Positions 50,830 through 59,338 of a stretch of DNA of 64,000 nucleotides are shown here, in pieces. The DNA lies in contig JADJTL010000004.1 in the NCBI GenBank assembly GCA_016711215.1, positions 222,804 through 286,803 of the forward strand, read 5' to 3'. How positions within the stretch are numbered: position 1 is the stretch's first letter; each line of letters opens with the position of its first letter. Both the position numbers and the translations under genes were made by a program. The notes beneath the pieces were generated by a model that was given only the letters and a program-made list of their open reading frames with translations, did no database searches and was not told the origin of the DNA. The stretch comes from Pseudomonadota bacterium. Lineage in GTDB: Bacteria; Myxococcota_A; Polyangia; GCA-2747355.

Positions 50830-51966
50830 ATGGCGCAGCAGATCCCCGTGCCTTTGCCCGGGTCGGTGCCCAAGCCGACGAACGCGGAGACGCACGATCT
50901 CGTGGTCGTGATCATGGCCGGCGGTGCGGGCACGCGCTTCTGGCCCGTCAGCACCGAAGCCCGTCCCAAGCAGTTTCTGCGCCTGATCGGCACGCGAACG
51001 CTGCTGCAGCAGAGCTACGATCGCGTCGCCGAGCTGGTGCCGCGCGAGCGGATCCTGGTGCTCACGGCCGCATCCTTCGTCGATCTCGTGCGCGAGCAGC
51101 TACCGGAGCTCCCCGCCGACAACGTGATCGGTGAGCCGTGCCGGCGCGACACCGCCGCCGCCACTGCGCTGGCCGCGCTGCTCTGCCGGCGCCGCTTCGG
51201 CAATCCGGTGCTGGCAGTGCTCACCGCCGACCACTACATCTCGCCGCCCGCGGCCTTTCAGCGCGCGCTGCTCTCGGCGGCGGGCGGCGCTCGCAGGCAT
51301 CCCCAGGCGCTTTACACCTTCGGCATTCGGCCAACCTATCCGGCCACGAGCTATGGCTACCTGCAACTCGGCGAGCGGCTCCCCAGCGCCGATCAGGTGG
51401 CGCACTTTCGCCTGCTGCAATTCCGCGAGAAGCCGAACGCGGAGACGGCCAGCGACTACCTGGAGGCCGGTGATTACTGCTGGAACAGCGGGATCTTCGT
51501 CTGGACGACGACGGCGATCCTCGAGGAGCTCGAGCAACGCTTGCCCGACCACCTTGCGGCGCTCGAGCGAGCGGTCGCCGCCGACGGCACGGTGGACTTC
51601 GCCGCGGAGCTGCGTCGCGCCTTCGAGCCGCTGCGCCCGATCTCCATCGACTACGCGGTGATGGAGCACGCGCGACAGGTTCATTGCGTCGAGGCGACCT
51701 TCGCCTGGAGCGACGTCGGTGGCTGGATCGCGCTCGCGGACTTCCTCGAACACGATCCCTTCGACAACGCAGCGCGTGGTCAGCTCCATGTGCTCGAGGC
51801 GGAGGGCAACCTGGCCTTCTGCGACGATCCCCGCGAGCATATTGCGCTGGTCGGGGTGCGCGACCTGATCGTCGTCCGCGCCGGCAACCGGACGCTGGTT
51901 ACGACGCGCGCGCGCGCTGAGGGGATCAAGCAGCTCGTGCGTGGTTTGGCCGACGAGCTGAAGTAG
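50830..51966 (+). CDS. manC: mannose-1-phosphate guanylyltransferase
   Basis: Makes GDP-mannose from mannose-1-phosphate and GTP. The 378-residue protein has the nucleotidyltransferase loop MAGGAGTRFWPVSTEARPKQ, GEPCRRDTAAATALAA, LTADHYISPP and FREKPNAETASDYL, with SIDYAVMEHA and FAWSDVGGW later, all typical of ManC/GMP. There is no C-terminal isomerase domain. The phosphomannomutase gene follows at 64 bp, so the two steps to GDP-mannose are together. Confidence 0.95.
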   Translation: MAQQIPVPLPGSVPKPTNAETHDLVVVIMAGGAGTRFWPVSTEARPKQFLRLIGTRTLLQQSYDRVAELVPRERILVLTAASFVDLVREQLPELPADNVIGEPCRRDTAAATALAALLCRRRFGNPVLAVLTADHYISPPAAFQRALLSAAGGARRHPQALYTFGIRPTYPATSYGYLQLGERLPSADQVAHFRLLQFREKPNAETASDYLEAGDYCWNSGIFVWTTTAILEELEQRLPDHLAALERAVAADGTVDFAAELRRAFEPLRPISIDYAVMEHARQVHCVEATFAWSDVGGWIALADFLEHDPFDNAARGQLHVLEAEGNLAFCDDPREHIALVGVRDLIVVRAGNRTLVTTRARAEGIKQLVRGLADELK

Positions 51967-52030
51967 GCTTCCGACTCGGGTCCGCGTCGCGCCGCGCACC
52001 GGCCGTGGCACGGGCGCAGGAGCATGATCG

Positions 52031-53476
52031 ATGACTGCGAAGGCCAAGGGCGAGATGATCGGCGCACTCAACAGCGATGGACGGCTGGTGGCCTTCAAGG
52101 CCTACGATGTCCGCGGGCGGCTGCCCGACGAGCTCAACGAGGGGCTGGCGGAGCGCATCGGCCGCGCCTACGCGACGGTGATTCAGCCGGGCCGCGTCGT
52201 GGTTGGCTACGACGTGCGGCTCTCTGGACCCGCGCTGGTCGAGGCGCTGATCGAGGGCCTGACCGCCAGCGGCGTCGACGTTCAGCGCATCGGGATGTGT
52301 GGCACCGAGGAGGTCTATTTCGCCACGGCGCACCTCGGCGCCGACGGCGGCATCATGGTGACGGCCAGTCACAACCCGAAGGACTACAACGGCATGAAGA
52401 TGGTGCGCGCTGGCTCGCGCCCGATCAGCGCCGACACCGGGCTGCAGCAAATCGAGGAGTGCGTGCGCAGGGGTCACTTCGCCGAGCGCGGCGGGCGCGG
52501 ACGCGTCGAGGACGTCTCGGTCAATCAGGCTTACCTCGAACACCTGCTGGGCTATGTCCGCCGCGAGACCCTGCGACCGCTGAAGATCGTCACCAATCCG
52601 GGGCACGGCTGCGCCGGACCCGTGCTCGATGCGCTGGCCGCACACCTGCCCTTCGAGCTCGTCCGCCTGCAACACGAGCCCAATGGCGAGTTTCCCGCGG
52701 GCGTGCCCAATCCGCTGCTCGAGGAGAATCGCGGCGTCACCGCCGACGCTGTGCGCGCGAATGGGGCGGACCTCGGCGTGGCCTGGGACGGTGACTTCGA
52801 CCGCTGCTTCTTGTTCGACGAGCACGGGGGCTTCATCGAGGGCTACTACATCGTCGGCCTACTGGCCCAGATGGCGCTGCGCGAGGCGCCCGGCGGCAAG
52901 ATCATCTTCGATCCGCGCCTGACCTGGAACACGCTCGATCTCGTCGGCGCCGCAGGGGGCAGCGCCATCCTTAGCCGCAGCGGCCACGCGTTCATCAAGG
53001 AGAAGATGCGCGCGGTCGACGCGGTCTATGGCGGCGAGATGTCGGCGCACCACTACTTCCGCCGGTTCTTCTACTGCGACAGCGGCATGATCCCCTGGCT
53101 GCTGGTGGCGCAGGCGATCAGCGAGCAGGGACCGCTCTCGCAGCTGGTCGGCGAGCGGATGCGCAGGTTCCCGGCAAGCGGTGAGATCAATCGCCGCCTC
53201 GGCGCGCCCGAGCAGGCGCTGGCGGCGGTCGTGGCCCACTATCAGGGACAGCACCAGCAGGGACAGGGCGGGATCATCGAGCGCACCGACGGCATCAGCT
53301 TCGAGTTCCCGCAGTGGCGCTTCAACCTGCGCACGTCGAACACCGAGCCGCTCGTGCGGCTCAACGTCGAGTCGCGCGGCGACGCCGCACTGATGCAAGA
53401 GAAGACCGCCGAGGTGCTAGCGTTGCTCGAGCCCTTCGCTCTCAGTGCTGCAGCGAGCGCGGACGGCCACGGATGA
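52031..53476 (+). CDS. manB: phosphomannomutase / phosphoglucomutase
   Basis: Interconverts hexose-6-phosphate and hexose-1-phosphate. The 481-residue protein has the four usual sites: FKAYDVRG at the start, phosphoserine S113 in VTASHNPKDYNG, metal loop WDGDFDRCF and C-terminal phosphate-binding RTSNTEPLVRLNVES. GGEMSAHHYF is also typical of CpsG/ManB. With the gene before it, it provides GDP-mannose for surface polysaccharide. Its stop overlaps the next ATG (ATGA). Confidence 0.95.
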   Translation: MTAKAKGEMIGALNSDGRLVAFKAYDVRGRLPDELNEGLAERIGRAYATVIQPGRVVVGYDVRLSGPALVEALIEGLTASGVDVQRIGMCGTEEVYFATAHLGADGGIMVTASHNPKDYNGMKMVRAGSRPISADTGLQQIEECVRRGHFAERGGRGRVEDVSVNQAYLEHLLGYVRRETLRPLKIVTNPGHGCAGPVLDALAAHLPFELVRLQHEPNGEFPAGVPNPLLEENRGVTADAVRANGADLGVAWDGDFDRCFLFDEHGGFIEGYYIVGLLAQMALREAPGGKIIFDPRLTWNTLDLVGAAGGSAILSRSGHAFIKEKMRAVDAVYGGEMSAHHYFRRFFYCDSGMIPWLLVAQAISEQGPLSQLVGERMRRFPASGEINRRLGAPEQALAAVVAHYQGQHQQGQGGIIERTDGISFEFPQWRFNLRTSNTEPLVRLNVESRGDAALMQEKTAEVLALLEPFALSAAASADGHG

Positions 53477-54702
53477 GCGCACGGGCGAATACCGTGCCGG
53501 AACCTCAGCGCAGCGGACTCGCGCTGCTCGTCGTCGCGCTGCTCTTGGCCGCAGCGGCGCTCAGCGCCTACTTGCTCCGCTTGCACGTCGCGGTGGCGCA
53601 GGCCGGGCCAGAGAACGTCGACAGCTTCTGCAATCTCAGCGAGACGGCGAGCTGCACCACGGTCGCCGCGAGCCCCTACGCCAGCCTGCTGGGCGTGCCG
53701 ATGGCCGCCTTCGGCCTGGAGTTCTACGCTCTGACCGCAATCGTCGTGCTGCTGGCCCTCGGGCGCGGCTGGCCGATTTCCCGCTGGGCCACGCTCGCCG
53801 TTTGGGCGATGCTGCTGGCCTTGCCCGTGAGCTTGACGATGGCCTATCTCGCGTTCTTTCGGTTGCGCGCCGTCTGCGTGCTCTGCTGCGCGCTCTACGC
53901 GATCAACGTGACCGTGCTGCTGCTGCTACTGCTGGTCCACCGCGGTCGGCTGCGCGCGCTGATCTGGGGTGGCCTGAGCGAGCTCGGCCAATGGGCAGCG
54001 CGGCCGCGCGCGATGGCCCTGGTCACCGCCCTGCTCGCGGGCGTCGTTTCGCAGCTGATCTGGTTGCCACCGCTGCTCGGCGCTCCGGCGGTGCAGCGCT
54101 CTGCCGACGGGCAGCTCGCGATCCCCCATTCGACGGCTGCAGGGCTGGTGCTCGGACCGGCCGACGCACCGATCCGCATCGTCGAGTTCTCCGACTTCGA
54201 GTGTGGCGTCTGCAAGCGCGCGCATGCGGTCCTGGTCGAGCTGCAGCGGCGTTACGCCGGACGCCTGCGCTTCGAGCATCACGACTTCCCGCTCGACGAG
54301 GCGTGCAATCGGAGCATCGACCAGCCCTTTCACTCGTCGGCCTGTGCCGCGGCGCTGCAGGCCCGCTGTGCCGCCAAGGAGCAGAAGTTCGGCCCCTTCG
54401 CGGCGCTGCTCTACCACCAGCGCGATCCCTTCAGCGCGGAGGACTTCGCCCGCCACGCCGAGCGGCTGGGTCTTCGCGCAGACAAGCTCGCGCGCTGTGC
54501 CCAGAGCCCGGAGATGCGCAGCCAGCTGCTGAAGGATATCGAGGAAGGGATCCGGCGCAAGCTCAAGGGCACGCCGACCTTCTTCCTCAACGGCGAGGAG
54601 ATAATCGGGCTGCGCGACCTGGCGTGGTGGCAGCAGAAGATCGCCGGGTTGATCGGGCCCAAGGCGGGATCCCGCGCCTCGCCGCCATCCCCCCGCCCGT
54701 GA
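53473..54702 (+). CDS. VKOR-DsbA fusion, periplasmic disulfide formation
   Basis: Protein of 409 residues. The membrane half (about 15-200) is a vitamin K epoxide reductase domain with the Cys pair C53/C61 and the active site C135-V-L-C138. The C-terminal half is a thioredoxin-like DsbA domain with C244-G-V-C247 in EFSDFECGVCKRAH and the cis-Pro loop KGTPTFFLNG. It would make disulfides in exported proteins and reoxidise through quinone in one chain. That fits the many Cys-rich surface proteins of this window. It is translationally coupled to manB, though the functions differ. Confidence 0.92.
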   Translation: MSARANTVPEPQRSGLALLVVALLLAAAALSAYLLRLHVAVAQAGPENVDSFCNLSETASCTTVAASPYASLLGVPMAAFGLEFYALTAIVVLLALGRGWPISRWATLAVWAMLLALPVSLTMAYLAFFRLRAVCVLCCALYAINVTVLLLLLLVHRGRLRALIWGGLSELGQWAARPRAMALVTALLAGVVSQLIWLPPLLGAPAVQRSADGQLAIPHSTAAGLVLGPADAPIRIVEFSDFECGVCKRAHAVLVELQRRYAGRLRFEHHDFPLDEACNRSIDQPFHSSACAAALQARCAAKEQKFGPFAALLYHQRDPFSAEDFARHAERLGLRADKLARCAQSPEMRSQLLKDIEEGIRRKLKGTPTFFLNGEEIIGLRDLAWWQQKIAGLIGPKAGSRASPPSPRP

Positions 54703-54733
54703 GGCGAGCACCCTCTGCGCCGCTGCCGCGCCG

Positions 54734-57700
54734 ATGAGTCGGCGGCCCACCTCGGAGCGCTCCGCTCGAAGACCTGCGGCGCCGCCGAGCGCCCTCCCCC
54801 TGCTCGAGTCCCTCGCGCTCAGCGCCACGCTGGCCGGCGACCCGGCGCTGACGATCACCTTTCGCCGGCCCGAGGGGCCTGCTGACGGGCCGCTCGCCTT
54901 CGCTCCCCTGCGGGTGTCTCGGCGCGCCGAGCTGCACCTCAGCGGCGCGCTGGCGCCGCTCCAGCACGCTCAGGTCGAGCTCGTCTTCGAGCTGCGAGCG
55001 GGGGAGGTGACGCTGCCGCGCACCGCCCTGCCGCTCGTCGAGCTGCAGTGGGTCGAGGGAACGCGCGTCACCTGGCGGGGGGCAGTCGCTCACTCGCCAC
55101 AGGGCGTCTTGGAGCTACGCACAGCCGCGCTGCGCTGCGAGCCACCGCTGCGCGTCTCGTCGGCGGTGGGAAGCGCGGGCCTCAGCCAACTGCAGGAGTC
55201 GATGCCGTGGCTGCGGGCGCTGCTCGCGACGGTCGAGCCGCGGCTGCCCCGGGCGGCACGCTGGCTCGCGGGGCGCGCACTGCGAGGCGTCGGGCACGCC
55301 CTGACGCTCGAGCTCCATGGGCTGGATTTGACGACCGAGGCGAAGTCCGCCGCGCTGCAGCTCCGCGGCGACGTGGCGCTGCGCCTCTTCGAGCAACGGG
55401 CCCTCCGCCTGCGCGATCTGCCCCTGCCGCTGGCCCTGCATCGGAGCTGGTCGCCGGAGCTGGCGCCCTTGATCACCCTGCTCTTCGCTTGGACTCGGCA
55501 GGCCGTCGGACCGGCGACGGCGCCGCGGATCACCGAGGCGGGCCTGCGCTGGCTGCGGCGCCTCGATAGCTGGATCAGCGGTCGGCTGCAGCCGCCGCCC
55601 GTCGTCGTGCGCGAGCAGGGGACGGACGGCGTACAAAGCGAGCTTCGTCTCGGAGACAGCGAGTCGCTGGCCTTCGAGCTCGGTCTGACCGCGAGCATCG
55701 AGGCCGAGGCGCTCCAGATCTCGGTCGAGAGGCTACGCCTCAACGGCCTGACACAGCGCACCGAGCTGCGGGGCAGCGCTGCGCTGGATTTCGGTCCCAG
55801 GGCGGTGGCCCCTGCCCACGGCAGGGCCCGGCCCCGCGGCCGGCCGCGCGGGAGCGTGCTGCTCGAGGTGCTGAGCCCCAGCGCGCTGCCCCCCTTCGTC
55901 CTGCAGGTGCTACGTCGCCATCCCTGGTGTCGCGGGGAGACGCGGTTGACCGCCGCTCTGGCCGTTCATGCGCTGCACGGCCGCCTGCGGCTCGACCTCG
56001 ACGACGGCCGCCTTGGCGTCGCCGGCGAACCGGGTGCCACCCTCGCGGCGACGATCGCACCGGGCGCGCTGCTTTCGCTCGACCGCGGCGACCTGCGCCT
56101 CGAGGAGCGCTTCGAGGGCTCGCTGCGGATCGAGCATGCCCTGCCCGACGCCGCCGCGCCCGGCCTCCTGGCGCAGCTCGAGGGGCGCCTCACGCATCGC
56201 GTCGAAGGCAAGATGACACCGGTACCGGAGCTCGAGCTGCGCGACGGCACCCTTCGGGGTGCGGCCGACGGCACGCTGGCGCTGCGACTGCGGGCGCGGC
56301 CTCGGCGCGATCGCGCGCGCGGCAGCGACGTGCTTGGCTTTGACCTGAGCGGAACCCGTTGTGCGCTGGTCCTCGAGGCGGCGGGCTTGGCGCTCGATGG
56401 TCGCTCGCTGAGCGCACCCGCGGGTATGACCCTTGCTCTGAACCTGCTGGCCGGCGGTGTCGACGAGAGAGGCCTGCTTCCCTGCGACCTCGATCTGACC
56501 TGGGACCTCGGCGGCGCGCCCCTGCTGCTGCAGGCCGCGCGGCCCGGCGCGGCTGCGCAAGCATTACCCCTGGCGTCCTCCTCACGCGAGCGTCGGGCGG
56601 CGCTGGCGCTGCGCCTCGACCCGATCGGCCATTGGACCCTGCGTTCGCCGGCCGCGGACCTGAGTGACGTGCACTACGTCAACGCGCTGCTCAACCCCAC
56701 CCGCGAGCTGCCCGAGTGGTATCGCCTGCTCTTCGCCGACGCCCGCTTCGCCCAGGTGATGCCGGTGCTCGACGCGCTTTCACCGCCGCTGGCAGCGCGC
56801 GTTGCGGATCTGCGCCTGCTCGCGCTGACGGCGCGTCAGATCCTGCGGCGCGAGGGTCTGCAGCAGCCCGCGGACCTGCTCGCGCCCGGCGCGCTGGCGC
56901 GCTTCCTCTCGCTGCTGCTGATCGGCACGGCGGCGATGGTCGACGAGCTCCAGCCGATCCTCGACGCGGCGGCGCAGGGCCGCGGCGTCCCACAGGCGCT
57001 GGCCAAGCCCTTGCTGATCCGGGAGCTCGGCGCGCTCGACATCGATTTCGAGCTCGGTGCGCTGCTCGGCTGGGTCGACTACCTCCTGCGCGCCGGAGAA
57101 CCGCTCGGCGCCGGCACGGCCGAGCCAGAGCTCCCCTTGGTCGAGCAGTCGAGCCACACCGCGGCGCTGGCGCAGCTACCCAGCGCGGCCGAAATCTACC
57201 GGCGCGCTGAGGCGCCCGTGCCGGATCGCGGCCAGCTCGCCGAGATCGCGCGGCTGGCGCCCGATCTCTCGCTCGAGCAGCTCGAGTATCTGCTCGCGCG
57301 GGCGGACGCCCGGCGCTGGGGCGACGAGGTGGTGCGACGGCTGCGCTTCGTGGCGCAGCTCAAGCGCCGCATACGACAGCTCGGCGCGAGCGGCAGCGGC
57401 GTCGAGCACATCGTTCAGCCCTTCGTGCTTGCACCGCTGCTCGCGACCGCCGTGGGCCGGCTGCCGGGGCTGCACGAGGGCTTCAGCCTCCGTCGCGCCA
57501 CGGGTCCGGCGGCGCGCGCGCTCGGCGCCGAGGAGCTCGCGACGCTCTGGCACGCGGGGCTGGCCACGCCGCGCCAAGGGCAGCGCATGCAGCTCAACAA
57601 CCGCCTGCTGCTCGAGCTGCTGCGCCAGTCCGAACCCGAGCTGTTGCGGGCAGTGCTGGTCGAGCTCGGCCAGCAGAGCCCCCGCGTGCTCTCGGCCACG

Positions 57701-59311
57701 CTCTATGCCTTCCTCGAGCAGGATCAGGATCAGCTGCTCTTGCCCTTCGACATCGCCGCGTTGTTGAAGGAGAGGCTGCAGCTCGAGGTACCGCTGCAGA
57801 GGGACTTCTTGGCCGGCGGGCCGCGGGCGCGCGAGAGCTACTACGAACAGCTCTCGCTGCTCGCCGAGCGCATCCTCGCCGGGGGCGACGCCTATCTCGC
57901 CCGCAAGCAGCACCTGCAGCGCGTACGTCATCCGGTGCCCGGACCCCTCGCGCTCCCAGCGCCGCTCCTGTCGCTGCAGCAGTCGGCGCAGGAGGCCTTG
58001 TTACAGGCCGATGCACAGGGCCAGGCCTGGCTCGCCGCCGCTGCTCCCGCGGACGCTCGCCCCCTCGTCTGCCAGGGCTACGAGCGCGCGACCACGGCGT
58101 GCGCGGCGCTGCTGAACGCCGAGCGACGCGCCTTCGAGCTCCCCTGGCTCGCCCATTTCTGGGCACGCAACGAGGAGGCCCTGCGGGTGTTGTCGGTGCT
58201 GCGCGACCTGCGCCGTGGGGACGCGGGCGTGTCGCGCTGGCTACGGGCGCGCGCCGGCGCTTCGGCCGGCGAGCCCCACGCCTCCGACGTCCCGGCCGTC
58301 GTGCGCGCGCTCTACGCCCGCCCGGCCGATCAGCGCCAGCAGCTCGCCGATCCCCTCGTGCAGCTGCTGTGGGAGCCACCGCCCGGGCGCTACACGCTGA
58401 CGATCATCAGCTGCATGGGCGTGGTGACCGGTGGCGCCGCGGGGGACGAGCTGGCGGAGGTCTTCGAGCGGCTCACGAGTGAGCGTGCGATCCAGGTGGT
58501 GCGAGCGGCCACGGGCACTGGCCGCTCGCTCGAACATAACGCCGAGCGGATCATCGAGGCCATCGCCGGCTCTGACACGCCCTTCGCGCTCCTCGGCTAC
58601 AGCCAGGGCTGCGCCAACGCCTTGCTGGCGGAGCACCTGCTCTTCAGCGGCACGCCGGCGCAGCAGCGCCTGCTCGATCGGCTCGTCGCGCGCAATTTTC
58701 TTTTTTCCGCGGCCAACGGCTCCCCGCACGGCAGCGCAGCGATGGCGAAGCTGACGCGCGCGATGGTGCTCGGCGAGCGGCTGCTCAAGCCCTACCAGGC
58801 GACGCACTCCTGGCCGGCGATCCGCGCGGTGCTGCGCGGGCTGCGCGCGTTGCTCGACACGCCTGCGCTGATCGCGACGCTCAGCGGTACGCACTCGCTC
58901 TCGCTCGAGCGCGCGCGCTTGCTGCACCGCGATGGTCAATGGGCCCCGCAGGTCCCGACCTCGCATACGCGCGCGCTGACGACCACCGCCTGGTTGCCCG
59001 ACGCGCTCGTCTACACCCATCATGTACTCAACGAGCTGAGCGGGGGCGCCGAGCAGGACAGCCAGGTGCTGACCGCGGACGCCGTGGCTGCCGCCACCCG
59101 CGTCAGCAACCAGGCTACGGTGGCCTTTGCGCGCAGCGATCGGGCCTCGCTGCCACAGGCGACGCACCACTGGACCCCGGTGGGCCCGCAGGTCGCGTAC
59201 CTGACGACCGAACGCGACCGCGCCCGGGCGGTCTATGATCATCCGGTCGAGCAGCTCGTCTGGCCTTGGGTCGAGACCCTGGCGCGTTTCGGCCTCATTC
59301 AGCGGCGCTGA
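54734..59311 (+). CDS. 1525-residue protein: beta-rich N-terminal part and C-terminal alpha/beta-hydrolase-like domain
   Basis: No family is recognised for the whole protein. Residues 1-640 alternate short strands and turns (VERLRLNGLTQRTELRGSAA, ELRDGTLRGAADGTLALRLR), a pattern like AsmA/TamB-type beta repeats (inference). Residues 650-1180 are helical. From about 1215 an alpha/beta-hydrolase-like segment starts (YTLTIISCMGVVTGG), with nucleophile elbow G-Y-S1290-Q-G and ERIIEAIAGSDTPFALLGYS before it. Candidate Asp and His partners are not certain. No signal peptide is seen. It lies between the VKOR-DsbA gene and aminopeptidase P with short gaps. Confidence 0.8.
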   Translation: MSRRPTSERSARRPAAPPSALPLLESLALSATLAGDPALTITFRRPEGPADGPLAFAPLRVSRRAELHLSGALAPLQHAQVELVFELRAGEVTLPRTALPLVELQWVEGTRVTWRGAVAHSPQGVLELRTAALRCEPPLRVSSAVGSAGLSQLQESMPWLRALLATVEPRLPRAARWLAGRALRGVGHALTLELHGLDLTTEAKSAALQLRGDVALRLFEQRALRLRDLPLPLALHRSWSPELAPLITLLFAWTRQAVGPATAPRITEAGLRWLRRLDSWISGRLQPPPVVVREQGTDGVQSELRLGDSESLAFELGLTASIEAEALQISVERLRLNGLTQRTELRGSAALDFGPRAVAPAHGRARPRGRPRGSVLLEVLSPSALPPFVLQVLRRHPWCRGETRLTAALAVHALHGRLRLDLDDGRLGVAGEPGATLAATIAPGALLSLDRGDLRLEERFEGSLRIEHALPDAAAPGLLAQLEGRLTHRVEGKMTPVPELELRDGTLRGAADGTLALRLRARPRRDRARGSDVLGFDLSGTRCALVLEAAGLALDGRSLSAPAGMTLALNLLAGGVDERGLLPCDLDLTWDLGGAPLLLQAARPGAAAQALPLASSSRERRAALALRLDPIGHWTLRSPAADLSDVHYVNALLNPTRELPEWYRLLFADARFAQVMPVLDALSPPLAARVADLRLLALTARQILRREGLQQPADLLAPGALARFLSLLLIGTAAMVDELQPILDAAAQGRGVPQALAKPLLIRELGALDIDFELGALLGWVDYLLRAGEPLGAGTAEPELPLVEQSSHTAALAQLPSAAEIYRRAEAPVPDRGQLAEIARLAPDLSLEQLEYLLARADARRWGDEVVRRLRFVAQLKRRIRQLGASGSGVEHIVQPFVLAPLLATAVGRLPGLHEGFSLRRATGPAARALGAEELATLWHAGLATPRQGQRMQLNNRLLLELLRQSEPELLRAVLVELGQQSPRVLSATLYAFLEQDQDQLLLPFDIAALLKERLQLEVPLQRDFLAGGPRARESYYEQLSLLAERILAGGDAYLARKQHLQRVRHPVPGPLALPAPLLSLQQSAQEALLQADAQGQAWLAAAAPADARPLVCQGYERATTACAALLNAERRAFELPWLAHFWARNEEALRVLSVLRDLRRGDAGVSRWLRARAGASAGEPHASDVPAVVRALYARPADQRQQLADPLVQLLWEPPPGRYTLTIISCMGVVTGGAAGDELAEVFERLTSERAIQVVRAATGTGRSLEHNAERIIEAIAGSDTPFALLGYSQGCANALLAEHLLFSGTPAQQRLLDRLVARNFLFSAANGSPHGSAAMAKLTRAMVLGERLLKPYQATHSWPAIRAVLRGLRALLDTPALIATLSGTHSLSLERARLLHRDGQWAPQVPTSHTRALTTTAWLPDALVYTHHVLNELSGGAEQDSQVLTADAVAAATRVSNQATVAFARSDRASLPQATHHWTPVGPQVAYLTTERDRARAVYDHPVEQLVWPWVETLARFGLIQRR

Positions 59312-59338
59312 GCCCAGGCGCGCCGAGAAAGGGAAGCG

